NCBI GenBank assembly: GCA_963736235.1
Contig: CAVTOR010000008.1
Coordinates: 50,753-114,752, forward strand
Direction of reading: 5' to 3'
Length of the DNA: 64,000 nucleotides
Origin: CAVORB01 sp963736235
Lineage (GTDB): Bacteria; Pseudomonadota; Gammaproteobacteria; Chromatiales; Chromatiaceae
The position numbers were made by a program, and so were the translations under genes. Shown here one piece after another: positions 11,087 through 20,117 of this stretch (position 1 is its first letter; each line of letters begins with the position of its first letter). The notes below the pieces were generated by a model, which saw only the letters and a list, made by a program, of their open reading frames with translations, was not told the DNA's origin and did no database searches.

Positions 11087-12385
11087 TTATCGTTTGGAGA
11101 TCGGCACGTAGTCCCGCTCCTCGGGACCGTGATAGATCTGACGCGGCCGTCCGATACGATTGTTCGGGTCGGACATCATCTCCGTCCAGTGGGATACCCA
11201 GCCCACGGTGCGCGCGACCGCGAACATCACGGTGAACATGGTGCGGGGAATCCCGAGCGCCTGGTAGATGATCCCCGAGTAGAAATCCACGTTCGGATAG
11301 AGCTTCCGGTCCACGAAATAGTCGTCGCTGAGCGCGATCTCCTCGAGCTTGAGAGCGAGCTCGAACAAGGGGTTGTCCGCCGCGGCGGGCAACTCCTCGA
11401 GGACCTGGTGACAGACCTCGCGGATAATCTTCGCGCGCGGGTCGTAGTTCTTGTACACCCGGTGCCCGAAGCCCATGAGGCGGAACGGGTCGTCCTTGTC
11501 CTTGGCCTTGTCCATGAACGTTTGCACATTGCGGACGTCGCCGATCTCTTCGAGCATGTCCAGCACCGCCTCGTTCGCACCGCCGTGGGCGGGCCCCCAG
11601 AGGGACGCGATACCCGCGGCCACACATGCGAAGGGGTTGGCACCGGAGCTCCCCGCCAGCCGGACGGTGGAGGTGCTGGCGTTTTGCTCATGGTCCGCGT
11701 GCAGGATGAAGAGCAGGTTCATCGCCTTTTCGGCGATCAGCGAGGGCTCGTAATCCTCGCACGGTGTTGCGAACATCATGTGCAGGAAGTTGGCCGCGTA
11801 ACGCAGATCGTTGCGCGGGTACATGATCGGCTCGCCGACGTTGTGCTTGTACGCCGCGGCGGCGATGGTCGGAACCTTGGCGATCAACCGGTGCGCGGAT
11901 ACCTCGCGATAGCGCGCGTCATGGATGTCCATCGACTCATGATAGAACGCCGAGAGTGACCCGACCACGCCCACCAGCATGGCCATGGGATGCGCATCGT
12001 AGTGAAAGCCATTCAAGAAGCTCTTCAGCTTCTCGTTCATCATGGTGTGGTGACTGATGATTCCCTCGAACTCGTCGAGTTCCTGCTTGTTGGGCAGCTC
12101 GCCATAGAACAGCAGGTAGGCGACCTCCAGGAAGCTCGCCTTGGTGGCGAGTTGCTCGATGGGGTACCCGCGATAGAGCAGAACGCCCTTCTCGCCGTCG
12201 ATGTAGGTGATGGCGCTGTGGCAGCTCGCCGTCGCCATAAAGCCGGGGTCGTAGGTAAACATCCCCGCGTTCTTGTACAGCGCCGAGATATCGACCGCCG
12301 GTGGTCCAATCGTGCCCTGAAGCAGTGCGTACTCGGAGGAATCTCCGGTCGCGTTATTGGTGATGGTAACGGAATCATTCGCCAT
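11087..12385 (-). CDS. gltA: Citrate synthase
   Basis: GltA condenses oxaloacetate and acetyl-CoA at the entry of the TCA cycle. The 432-residue protein is the length of the hexameric, NADH-sensitive Gram-negative type. The catalytic region is visible: ILHADHEQNASTSTVRLAG with the first active His, GPAHGGANEAV, MGFGHRVYKNYDPRA with the second His, and the distal Asp in VDFYSGI. A good ribosome site (AGGAGCG) precedes the ATG. mdh lies 384 bases upstream on the same strand. The gap 12386-12769 contains no gene and should hold the gltA promoter. Confidence 0.97.
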   Translation of the reverse strand: MANDSVTITNNATGDSSEYALLQGTIGPPAVDISALYKNAGMFTYDPGFMATASCHSAITYIDGEKGVLLYRGYPIEQLATKASFLEVAYLLFYGELPNKQELDEFEGIISHHTMMNEKLKSFLNGFHYDAHPMAMLVGVVGSLSAFYHESMDIHDARYREVSAHRLIAKVPTIAAAAYKHNVGEPIMYPRNDLRYAANFLHMMFATPCEDYEPSLIAEKAMNLLFILHADHEQNASTSTVRLAGSSGANPFACVAAGIASLWGPAHGGANEAVLDMLEEIGDVRNVQTFMDKAKDKDDPFRLMGFGHRVYKNYDPRAKIIREVCHQVLEELPAAADNPLFELALKLEEIALSDDYFVDRKLYPNVDFYSGIIYQALGIPRTMFTVMFAVARTVGWVSHWTEMMSDPNNRIGRPRQIYHGPEERDYVPISKR

Positions 12386-12769
12386 AAGGCGCTCCTGGCT
12401 GTGATTCGAACAACGGGACGGTTCAGCCGCTCGTGCGATGACGGGGTCAACACCAGCCGGCCGGTACCGCTAGATTATAACCCGCTGAAAAACTGAGGAA
12501 ACCGTGAAAACCCTAACGCCGACGAAGAATGAACGAATGCCGATTCGGCCTCCCAGGCGATAATCGGCACCACCCTGGAGCGGAAGGGGAAAATCTGCCC
12601 CCGAACTACCGTAACCCGCTCCCCCCGTCGTACCCACGACGACGCAAGTCATTGCTGCGCAATTACCGTGCCGAGAATCAGTTGGCGCCGAGATCGGAAC
12701 CGGCGCCGTCCTCGAACCCGGCCATCCGCGGTCCCTGCCACGCACGACGAACTGACCACTGGCGTCCGT

Positions 12770-13699
12770 TCAGAGATCCCTCATGCGTTCCGCATCGGCG
12801 CGCACCAACGCCACCGACCTGGCAAAAGCGGCACTCTCGTCGCCGTTGAGCTCGAGCTCAACCACCGATTCCACGCCCCGCTCGCTCAGGATACAGGGTA
12901 CGCCGGTCGCGATATCCGCCTCACCGTACTCCCCCTCCAACATGGCAACGCAGGGAAGCAGCCGCCTCCGATTGTGGGCGATAGCGTCCACCATGGCGGC
13001 AACGGCCGCCCCCGGGGCATCGTAGGCCACGGAGTTCTTCCGCAGGGCCAGGATCTCCGCACCGCCCTTACGGGTGCGCTCGATGATGGCCTGCAGGCGG
13101 TCCTCGGACAGAAAATGCGCAATCGGAATGCCGTTGACGGTGCAGAATCTGGGCAGCGCGAGCATCGCTTCGCCGTGCCCGCCCATCACCATGGTCGTGA
13201 TGTCCATCGCCGAGAAGCCCGTCTCCTGCGCGATAAAACTCGCCATGCGCGAGGCGTCGAGCACTCCCGCTTGGCCGAAAACCCGCTCACGCGGCCAACC
13301 CGTCCGCTGAGCAACGCGGTAGGTCAATGCGTCGACAGGATTGGACACAACCAACACCATGGCGTTTGGCGCATACTCCAGGACGTTGTCTGTCACCGCG
13401 TCGATGATGCGCAGATTGGCTTCCAGCATCTCGGATCGAGGCCTCCCGGGATCGTGCGGAAGGCCGGCGGCGACAACGATCAGATCCGAATCCTTCATGA
13501 TGCGGGGGTCGTTGCTGCCGGTCAGGCGGCAGTCGAATTCGAAGAATGGGGCAGTCTGGCAGATGTCCAGGGCGACCCCCTCGGGAACGTCCTCGCATAC
13601 GTCATGGACGGCGATCTCGCGACAGAGCTCTTGCTCCGCCAGGATCTGTGCCGTTGTCTCGCCGACCCGGCCGGCACCTACAACGGTGATCTTACGCAT
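12770..13699 (-). CDS. mdh: Malate dehydrogenase (LDH-like tetrameric type)
   Basis: This enzyme oxidises malate to oxaloacetate with NAD. The Rossmann start MRKITVVGAGRVGETTAQIL and the catalytic GGHGEAM are clear. The start is set by the ribosome site: GGAGG lies about 6 bases before the ATG at 13699, so an upstream TTG at 13714 overlaps that site and is unlikely to be used. The substrate-loop region reads LPHDPGRPRSEMLEANL, which departs from the usual PRKPGMTRDDL, so the substrate arginines are shifted or substituted. That makes this a divergent member, and substrate specificity should be treated as probable rather than certain. Protein length is 309 residues. Confidence 0.85.
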   Translation of the reverse strand: MRKITVVGAGRVGETTAQILAEQELCREIAVHDVCEDVPEGVALDICQTAPFFEFDCRLTGSNDPRIMKDSDLIVVAAGLPHDPGRPRSEMLEANLRIIDAVTDNVLEYAPNAMVLVVSNPVDALTYRVAQRTGWPRERVFGQAGVLDASRMASFIAQETGFSAMDITTMVMGGHGEAMLALPRFCTVNGIPIAHFLSEDRLQAIIERTRKGGAEILALRKNSVAYDAPGAAVAAMVDAIAHNRRRLLPCVAMLEGEYGEADIATGVPCILSERGVESVVELELNGDESAAFARSVALVRADAERMRDL

Positions 13700-13866
13700 C
13701 GCCTGAACCTCCAACTGGTGTACCGTTGCCCGCCGCCCTTACCCCGGAAGCGGCGCACGGGACCTGATTATCGTTTCGTTTAGCTCCGCTGCCGCCGCGG
13801 ACTCCGCTTGCCCGCCGACCGCGAGCCAGGTCACGGCGTCCACGCCTCAGACACGCCGGGACACGA

Positions 13867-14235
13867 TTATTGCGGATTATGCGCCGGATAGGGAACACGG
13901 GCGACACCGCTCTCAACCGCCGCGCGCGCAACAGCGGAGGAGACCAGGCGCCACGACCTGCCATCCAGCGGCTTGGGGATGATGTGCTTCGGGCCGAGAT
14001 TGAGCCGGTCGATCCCATCGGCATCCGACACCGATTGGGGCACCGGCTCGCGGGCGAGGTCCTTGATCGCGCGCACCGCGGTAATCTGCATGTCCTCGTT
14101 GGTACGCGACGCCAGGCGTGTACGCCAGAGAAAGGCCCATCTGGAGCTCTGCGGGCTCGATGACCACAATCCCGGTCTTAACCGGCTTCGGCTCCGCGTG
14201 ACAAACCAGGGCCTTCTGGTTGATGGTGGAATCCC
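13867..14235 (-). pseudogene. Collapsed malic enzyme remnant
   Basis: Reading the minus strand, an N-terminal malic-enzyme piece (ALVCHAEPKPVKTGIVV then LSLAYTPGVA) runs directly into the far end of the NAD-binding domain. That end reads RTNEDMQITAVRAIKDLARE, PKHIIPKPLDGR and AVESGVARVPYPAHNPQ, then a stop at 13867. In intact malic enzymes these parts are separated by roughly 270 residues carrying the catalytic Lys and the nucleotide fold. They are missing, and the junction near 14100 also changes frame. The remnant cannot be an active enzyme. Confidence 0.8.
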
Positions 14236-14407
14236 TTGGGCACAGCTCTCGGGATCGCTCGTAGGGCAACCTTCTCCGGTGTCGGTTCGGCACCAAACGT
14301 GTCGCCTGGGTCCGGCCGAGGGAGTGCCGAACGCGGGACCGATTGCCGTCCAACACGCGGCACACGGCAAGGTAGCGGAAAAAAACGCCCATCTTGCCAA
14401 AGCGTGC

Positions 14408-15178
14408 TCAATCGAGCCGAAGGGACGAAGGATGACGCAGCCGCAACTGCGGGCGTCCACGATAACGGTAGACCCAACCGCGAACCTCCACCCGACGACC
14501 GGGGATCTCGGCGAGCAGCGCCCGATCGAACCGGTGCAGGTCCGCGTTCGCAATCCTCAGCGTCAGCGCGCCATCGAGGTCGATCCGGGTGACGCCCTTG
14601 CCCTTCACCACCGCGCCGACCCAGCCCGCGATGCGCCGAAAACCCTCTACGTCTTTAGGTAAATTAGCCGCGGCAAGCGGCGGCAAGCTCCAGAGAGCGC
14701 GTTGCAGACTACGGGCCTCGGACTCCGCACCCTGATAGCAGTCGCTGAAACGCTCGTTAGGGGGGACGGTCACCTGATAAGCCAGGCCTTGCCGCAAGAG
14801 ATGCTCGCTTAGATTTCTTCCATCGCCGTCGAAGACGTGGGCAAGCAATCGCCGGTGCCGGTCCTCGCGCTCGATGCCCGGTAGCACTTGGACCTCCGCG
14901 GAGCCGCCGCCGAGAAACCGTTGGACTTCCGCCTGCGCCGCGCGAGCAAACGGCTCATCCGGGGCTCCTTCGCGCCCGAGCTCGGGCGTATCGATACCGA
15001 TCAGGCGCACCTTTTCCCCACCCGCCGACGCCAGCGTGTCTCCATCAACCACGTTGGAGACGCGCATGGAGGCGACAGGGGACGAAGGAGAGCACACCGA
15101 ATCCTGAGCCGCCGGACAGGCAGCGACGGCGGCGGCGAGCAGCGCGGGGAATAGGGTTCGCGTCCGGGAAACGGCCTC
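14408..15178 (-). CDS. Thermonuclease (SNase-like) family protein, start unresolved
   Basis: The SNase fold is shown by MRVSNVVDGDTLASAGGEKV followed by RLIGIDTPELG, which contains the Asp and Arg of the active site, and by a later EREDRHRRLLAHVF with the second Arg-containing segment. A hydrophobic stretch LFPALLAAAVAAC lies just before it, so the protein is probably exported or lipid-anchored. No ATG, GTG or TTG in frame precedes that stretch before the rpmE gene, while the ATG at 15067 would remove it. An indel near 15170 or a start inside rpmE are both possible. The C-terminal part (about 90 residues) is a beta-rich extension ending RLRHPSSLRLD. The interval 14236-14407 is empty. Confidence 0.75.
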   Translation of the reverse strand, partial: EAVSRTRTLFPALLAAAVAACPAAQDSVCSPSSPVASMRVSNVVDGDTLASAGGEKVRLIGIDTPELGREGAPDEPFARAAQAEVQRFLGGGSAEVQVLPGIEREDRHRRLLAHVFDGDGRNLSEHLLRQGLAYQVTVPPNERFSDCYQGAESEARSLQRALWSLPPLAAANLPKDVEGFRRIAGWVGAVVKGKGVTRIDLDGALTLRIANADLHRFDRALLAEIPGRRVEVRGWVYRYRGRPQLRLRHPSSLRLD

Positions 15179-15377
15179 AGCGGCCGTACTTGCGGCGGAA
15201 CTTGTCCACGCGACCAGCGGTGTCCACGATCTTCTGCTTGCCGGTGTAGAAGGGGTGACAGGCAGAGCACACCTCGACGTGCAGATCCGTGCCGAGGGTG
15301 GACCGGGTCGTGAACTCATTGCCGCAGCTGCACACGACCTTGATGTCGCTGTATTCGGGGTGGATTCCTTCTTTCAT
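15177..15377 (-). CDS. rpmE: 50S ribosomal protein L31 (zinc form)
   Basis: This is a 66-residue bL31 with the four zinc-ligand cysteines spread over CSCGNEF and CSACHPFYTG (three are in CxC and CxxC arrangement; the zinc-binding type is clear). The start MKEGIHPEYSDIKV is canonical. The gene ends at the beginning of the SNase-like frame. The ribosomal role is certain. Bacteria with this form often keep a zinc-free paralogue elsewhere, which is not visible here. Confidence 0.97.
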   Translation of the reverse strand: MKEGIHPEYSDIKVVCSCGNEFTTRSTLGTDLHVEVCSACHPFYTGKQKIVDTAGRVDKFRRKYGR

Positions 15378-15462
15378 GACGACCCTTACTGGCCCGGTAT
15401 CGGGTTCAACTGGAGTTTAGGTAAGGGCGGAAAAATAGCATCGCGGCATGCTGAACGCAAGA

Positions 15463-16641
15463 TCAAGCCGGCATGAAGCGCGCGATCAGGTCGTTGAGAA
15501 ACCAGCGCCCCCGCACCGTAGGCCGCACCCGATCCATCGTCGCTTCCAGCAGGCCGTCGTCGCGGGCGGCGTCGACGATGCCAGCGATCCGCGCGAACCC
15601 AAGGCCGGTGCGCCGCTCGAACAGAGACGGCGCGAAGCCGTCTACCAGGCGCAGCGCGTTCAACGCAAACTCCGACATCAGATCCTGCGCGTGCAGGGTG
15701 CGCCTCGCCGTGACCAGCCTACCCAGGTTCGCCGGGCCCATGTAGGCCGCCGGGTGACGGATCTTCGCCTGGCGGCGCACCCGAACCGGGAACCCGTCGG
15801 TCACCTTGCCGTGGGCGCCTGCTCCGATGCCGAGATAGTCGCCGAATTCCCAATAGTTAAGATTGTGGCGACAGCGACGGCCATGTCTGGCGTAGGCGGA
15901 GACCTCGTATTGCGCATATCCCTCGTCACCAAGCATTTCGCCGCCCTGGAGCTGCATGTCCGCGGTCAGGTCATGGTCCGGAAGGTCAGGGGGCGAGGCG
16001 AAAAAGGCCGTGTTCGGCTCGAGGGTGAGCTGGTAGTAGGACAGGTGCTCCGGCCCCAGGGCCAGGGCCTCGCTCAGGTCACGCCCAGCCTCATCGACGG
16101 TCTGCCCGGGCAGTCCGTACATCAGGTCCAGGTTGAGATTGGTAAATCCCGCCGCCCGCGCCCGCGACACCGCGGCAACGGCCTCCTCCGGGCTGTGGAT
16201 ACGCCCCAGCCGGCGCAGCTGCTCTCGGGTGAAGCTCTGAACCCCGATGGAGAGGCGGGTCACCCCGGCCTCCAGATAAGCTTCAAAGCTCTCTGCCTCA
16301 GCCGCACCCGGGTTGGCCTCCAGGGTGATCTCGCTCCCTGGATCGAGATCCACGGTTGCCCGCACGCCCCGCAACAGGCGGGCGATGGCATCGCCGGAAA
16401 ACAGGCTTGGGGTACCGCCGCCGATGAAGATCGAGGTCAAGGGACGCCGTCTTTGGAGCCCCGCGACATCCTGCGCGAGGTCCCGGAGCAGGACATCCAC
16501 GTAGGCGGCCTCCGGCAGCGCACCGCTACGCGGATGGGAGTTGAAGTCGCAGTAGGGGCACTTACGCACGCACCAGGGGATGTGCACATAGAGCGCCAGG
16601 GGCGGATGCACCGACCGGTCAACCGCCCCGGGTTCGTTCAA
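15463..16641 (-). CDS. hemW: Radical SAM heme chaperone HemW
   Basis: This HemN-like radical SAM protein is now regarded as a heme chaperone rather than a coproporphyrinogen oxidase. It has the CxxxCxxC cluster motif in HIPWCVRKCPYCDF and the GGGTPS SAM-binding motif. The HemN C-terminal domain ends GRWFLNDLIARFMPA. Start choice: a TTG at 16641 overlaps the stop of the upstream TRAP gene (TTGA), and a GTG at 16611 (VHPPLALYVHIPWC) is an alternative. An ATG at 16689 would overlap that gene by 52 bases and seems too early. Confidence 0.9.
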   Translation of the reverse strand: MNEPGAVDRSVHPPLALYVHIPWCVRKCPYCDFNSHPRSGALPEAAYVDVLLRDLAQDVAGLQRRRPLTSIFIGGGTPSLFSGDAIARLLRGVRATVDLDPGSEITLEANPGAAEAESFEAYLEAGVTRLSIGVQSFTREQLRRLGRIHSPEEAVAAVSRARAAGFTNLNLDLMYGLPGQTVDEAGRDLSEALALGPEHLSYYQLTLEPNTAFFASPPDLPDHDLTADMQLQGGEMLGDEGYAQYEVSAYARHGRRCRHNLNYWEFGDYLGIGAGAHGKVTDGFPVRVRRQAKIRHPAAYMGPANLGRLVTARRTLHAQDLMSEFALNALRLVDGFAPSLFERRTGLGFARIAGIVDAARDDGLLEATMDRVRPTVRGRWFLNDLIARFMPA

Positions 16642-17711
16642 ACCTGGTCGCGAGCCTTCAGGTAGGCGACCTCTGAGATCCTGGTCCACTCCTTCGCCTG
16701 GGTCAGGAATTTCTGGTAGGAGGCGTACACCTTCATCGAGAACTCGTCCTTCTGGGCAATCTCCGACACCACCTGCCCGGAAATCTCGCGCAGCTTGGCG
16801 ATGACATCATCCGGGTAAGCGCGCATCTGCACCTCGTGCTTGGTGAGCAGGGTTTGCAATGCAACCGGGTTGCGCGCCGCGTACTCGGACAGCATGTCCT
16901 GGTTCACCACTTTGCACGCGTTCAGCACGATCGACTGCAGGTCGTTCGGCAACGCCTCCAGCGCCCGCTTGTTTATGATGGCCTCGAGCGTGGTGCCCGG
17001 CTCATGGAAGCCGGGAAAATAGTAGTACTTGGCCGCTTTGTAGAGACCGAAGGCGAGGTCGTTGTAAGGCCCAACCCATTCCGTCGCGTCAATCGCGCCC
17101 GATTGTAGCGCCGTGAAGAGCTCCCCGCCGGGCAGGTTCACCGGCGTCCCGCCCGCTCGCCGGAGCACTTCACCGCCGAGGCCCGGAATGCGCATCTTCA
17201 ACCCCTGCAGGTCCGCCACCGAATTGATCTCCTTGTTGAACCAGCCGCCCATCTGCACGCCGGTGTTACCTGCGGGTGCCGGAACCAGATCGAAGGGCGC
17301 GTAGAGCTCGGTCCAGAGCTCCAGGCCACCGCCATGGTAGAGCCACCCGTTCATCTCCCGGGCGGTCATGCCGAAGGGCACGGTGGAGAAAAACTGCGCC
17401 GCTTCGCTCTTACCCTTCCAGTAGTACGCGGCTCCGTGACCCATCTCCGCGGTGCCGCGGGACACGGCGTCGAACACCTCGAAGGGAGGCACCAGTTCCG
17501 TGGCCCCGTACACCTTGATGTTGATGCGCCCCCCGCTCATCTCTCCGACCAGATCCGCGAGCTTGTTCGCCCCGGTCCCCAACCCCGGGAAATTCTTCGG
17601 CCAGGTGGTCACCATCTTCCACTTGAAATCCGCCGCCTCCGCGGTCCTGATGCCGGCGCCGAGCGCCAGGGATCCGACACCAACCCCCTTGATGAAGTCG
17701 CGGCGTTGCAT
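16638..17711 (-). CDS. TRAP transporter solute-binding protein, Tat-exported
   Basis: This DctP/TakP-like periplasmic binding protein belongs to the TRAP family. The ATG at 17711 gives MQRRDFIKGVGVGSLALGAG, a twin-arginine signal (RRDFIKG). The mature part begins ADFKWKMVTTWPKNFPGLGTG, typical of the TakP branch that binds alpha-keto or other organic acids. The ligand Arg lies in LKMRIPGLGGEVLRRAGG and the family motif in LQSGAIDATEWVGPYND. At 357 residues it is complete. No TRAP membrane subunits (DctQ/DctM) lie next to it, so its partners are elsewhere or it is an orphan. Confidence 0.92.
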   Translation of the reverse strand: MQRRDFIKGVGVGSLALGAGIRTAEAADFKWKMVTTWPKNFPGLGTGANKLADLVGEMSGGRINIKVYGATELVPPFEVFDAVSRGTAEMGHGAAYYWKGKSEAAQFFSTVPFGMTAREMNGWLYHGGGLELWTELYAPFDLVPAPAGNTGVQMGGWFNKEINSVADLQGLKMRIPGLGGEVLRRAGGTPVNLPGGELFTALQSGAIDATEWVGPYNDLAFGLYKAAKYYYFPGFHEPGTTLEAIINKRALEALPNDLQSIVLNACKVVNQDMLSEYAARNPVALQTLLTKHEVQMRAYPDDVIAKLREISGQVVSEIAQKDEFSMKVYASYQKFLTQAKEWTRISEVAYLKARDQV

Positions 17712-17778
17712 TTGTTTTTCTTTCCTCTCGTTGACTCGCTGCAGAAAGCCGACCGCCCTTCCTGGCCTTACGCCCCAC

Positions 17779-19941
17779 TCACCGCGCGGGCTCAAGTCGG
17801 GCGTAAGCAAGAACCAGCCACTTGGCCCCGACCGCCTCGAAATTGACCTGGATGCGCGCGCTCCCCCCCTTGCCCTCGCTGTTGAGCACGACGCCCTCGC
17901 CGAACTTGGGATGGGAGACGCGCTGGCCGAGCTGGAACCCACCGGCGGCAGGGCCTGACGCGGCGGCAGCAGGCGCCGATCCCGATCGCGCGATGCCCCG
18001 CGCCCGGACCTCCTCCACCAGCTCGGCAGGAATCTCGCGCAGGAAGCGGGAGGGGAAGGGGTAGTTTTCGCTCCCGTGCAGACGCCGGCTCTCGGCATGG
18101 CAGAGATAGAGCTGATGCATGGCGCGCGTCATGCCCACGTAGCACAGGCGGCGCTCCTCCTCCAGGCGCTCCGGGTCGTCCGCCGACATGCTGTGCGGAA
18201 AAAGCCCCTCCTCCACTCCGGCGATGAAGACGATGGGGAACTCCAAGCCCTTGGCGCTGTGCATCGTCATCAGCTGCACGCCATCCTCGAACTGGTCCGC
18301 CTGAGCCTCACCCGCCTCGAGGGCCGCATGGGCCAGGAACGACCCGAGCAGGTCCCCCTCATCGTCCGCCATCTCGTGGGCGAAACGGCGGGTGGCGTTG
18401 ACCAGCTCATCGAGGTTCTCGATGCGATCCACACCCTTGCCATCCTTCGCCTTCTTGTAATGCTCGGGCAGCCCGGACGCCTCGATCATCAAGGCGGTCA
18501 GGTCAGCAATCGCCATGCCCTGCGCCTGCTCGCGCTGCTCGCGCACCAGGGTCAAGAAGCCGCTGAGTGCGCCTGCCGCCCGCGCCGGCAGGCCGCCGGC
18601 CACCACCAGATCCTCTGCCGCGCGCCACAGGGAGCTGCGGCCCTCGCGGGCCTGCTCGCGCAGGATGTCGATGGTCTTGGCGCCGATACCCCGGGGCGGC
18701 GTGTTGACCACCCGCTCGAAGGAGGTGTCGTCCTCCGGATTGGCGATGAGCCGCAGATAGGCCAGCGCGTCCTTGATCTCCGCGCGCTCGAAGAAGCGCA
18801 GCCCGCCGTAGACCCGATAGGGCACCGCGGCCTGGATCAGGGCCTCCTCGAACAGCCGCGACTGGGCGGTCGTGCGGTAGAGGATGGCGCACTCCGAGCG
18901 GCGGTAGCCCTCGTCCTCGACGTAGGTTCGGATACGCTCCACGACGAAGCGCGCCTCGTCCACCTCGTTGAAAGCGGCGTAGCGGCGGATGGGCTCACCG
19001 GCGCCGTCCTCGGTCCACAGGCTCTTGCCGAGCCGGGTCGGATTGTTCGCGATCAGCGCGTTGGCTGCGCTGAGAATATTGCCCGTCGAGCGATAGTTCT
19101 GCTCCAGGCGAACCACTCGGGTGCCGGCATAGTCGTTCTGGAAGCTCTGGATGTTCTCCACCCGCGCCCCGCGCCAACCGTAGATGGACTGATCGTCGTC
19201 GCCGACCAGGAACAGGTTTTCCTTGTCCCCGGCGAGCAGGCGCAGCCAGGCGTACTGGATCGCGTTGGTGTCCTGGAACTCGTCCACCAGGATGTGGCGG
19301 AAGCGCTCGCGATAGTGGTGCAGGATGTCGGGCCGATCGCGCAGCAGCTCATGGGCGCGCAGCAGGAGCTCGGCGAAGTCCACCATGCCGCCGCGCTCGC
19401 ACGCGGACTCGTACTCCTGGTAGACCTCGATCATCTTGCGCAGGAAGAAGTCGCCGCCGTCCTCCAGATGCTTGGACCGCAGGCCCTCGTCCTTCTGCTT
19501 GTTGATGAAGCCCTGGACCTGACGCGGTGGCCAACGCGACTCGTCCAGCTCCATCGCCTTGAGGGTGCGCCGCACCAGGCGGAACTGGTCGTCCGAGTCC
19601 AGGATCTGGAACTGCTGAGGAAGCTTGGCGTCCTGCCAATGGGCGCGCAGGAAGCGGTGGGCCAGTCCGTGAAAGGTCCCGACCCACATGCCCATGACCG
19701 GGCCCTGCAGCACCTCCTCGATGCGCGAGCGCATCTCCCGCGCCGCCTTGTTGGTGAAGGTGACGGCGAGGATGCTCCAGGGCGGCGCCTGCTCTACCTG
19801 GATCAGCCAGGCGATGCGGTGAACCAGGACGCGGGTCTTGCCGCTCCCCGCGCCGGCCAGCACCAGCAGGTTGCCGGGCTCCGCGGTAACCGCCTCGCGC
19901 TGGGCGTCGTTCAAGGGATCGATGAGGTGGGAAACGTCCAT
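17779..19941 (-). CDS. uvrD: DNA helicase II (UvrD/Rep family)
   Basis: This is a superfamily 1A 3'-5' helicase of mismatch and nucleotide-excision repair. All motifs are visible over 720 residues: LAGAGSGKTRVLVHR (Walker A), VTFTNKAAREM, VDEFQDTN (Walker B), GDDDQSIYGWRGA, EQNYRST, TMHSAKGLEF and YVGMTRA. The C-terminal Tudor-like tail GQRVSHPKFGEGVVLNSEGK is the UvrD/PcrA RNA-polymerase-binding module. It is divergent from hemE across 176 bases (19942-20117) that must hold both promoters. The frame is intact. Confidence 0.97.
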   Translation of the reverse strand: MDVSHLIDPLNDAQREAVTAEPGNLLVLAGAGSGKTRVLVHRIAWLIQVEQAPPWSILAVTFTNKAAREMRSRIEEVLQGPVMGMWVGTFHGLAHRFLRAHWQDAKLPQQFQILDSDDQFRLVRRTLKAMELDESRWPPRQVQGFINKQKDEGLRSKHLEDGGDFFLRKMIEVYQEYESACERGGMVDFAELLLRAHELLRDRPDILHHYRERFRHILVDEFQDTNAIQYAWLRLLAGDKENLFLVGDDDQSIYGWRGARVENIQSFQNDYAGTRVVRLEQNYRSTGNILSAANALIANNPTRLGKSLWTEDGAGEPIRRYAAFNEVDEARFVVERIRTYVEDEGYRRSECAILYRTTAQSRLFEEALIQAAVPYRVYGGLRFFERAEIKDALAYLRLIANPEDDTSFERVVNTPPRGIGAKTIDILREQAREGRSSLWRAAEDLVVAGGLPARAAGALSGFLTLVREQREQAQGMAIADLTALMIEASGLPEHYKKAKDGKGVDRIENLDELVNATRRFAHEMADDEGDLLGSFLAHAALEAGEAQADQFEDGVQLMTMHSAKGLEFPIVFIAGVEEGLFPHSMSADDPERLEEERRLCYVGMTRAMHQLYLCHAESRRLHGSENYPFPSRFLREIPAELVEEVRARGIARSGSAPAAAASGPAAGGFQLGQRVSHPKFGEGVVLNSEGKGGSARIQVNFEAVGAKWLVLAYARLEPAR

Positions 19942-20117
19942 CGCGGCATTCTAGCAAAGCGGGATGGCGGCTGGACCGCGCGATGCCCATCCCCGCCGCC
20001 GTCAAGCACGAGCTCTCTCTCGCCCCTCCCGTCCCTGTGCCCGGCGGGACGCGCTGTAGTATCCTGCGGCGCCACGATACGACAACCTTTCCCAACCACC
20101 TTGCGGAATCCCTCCCC

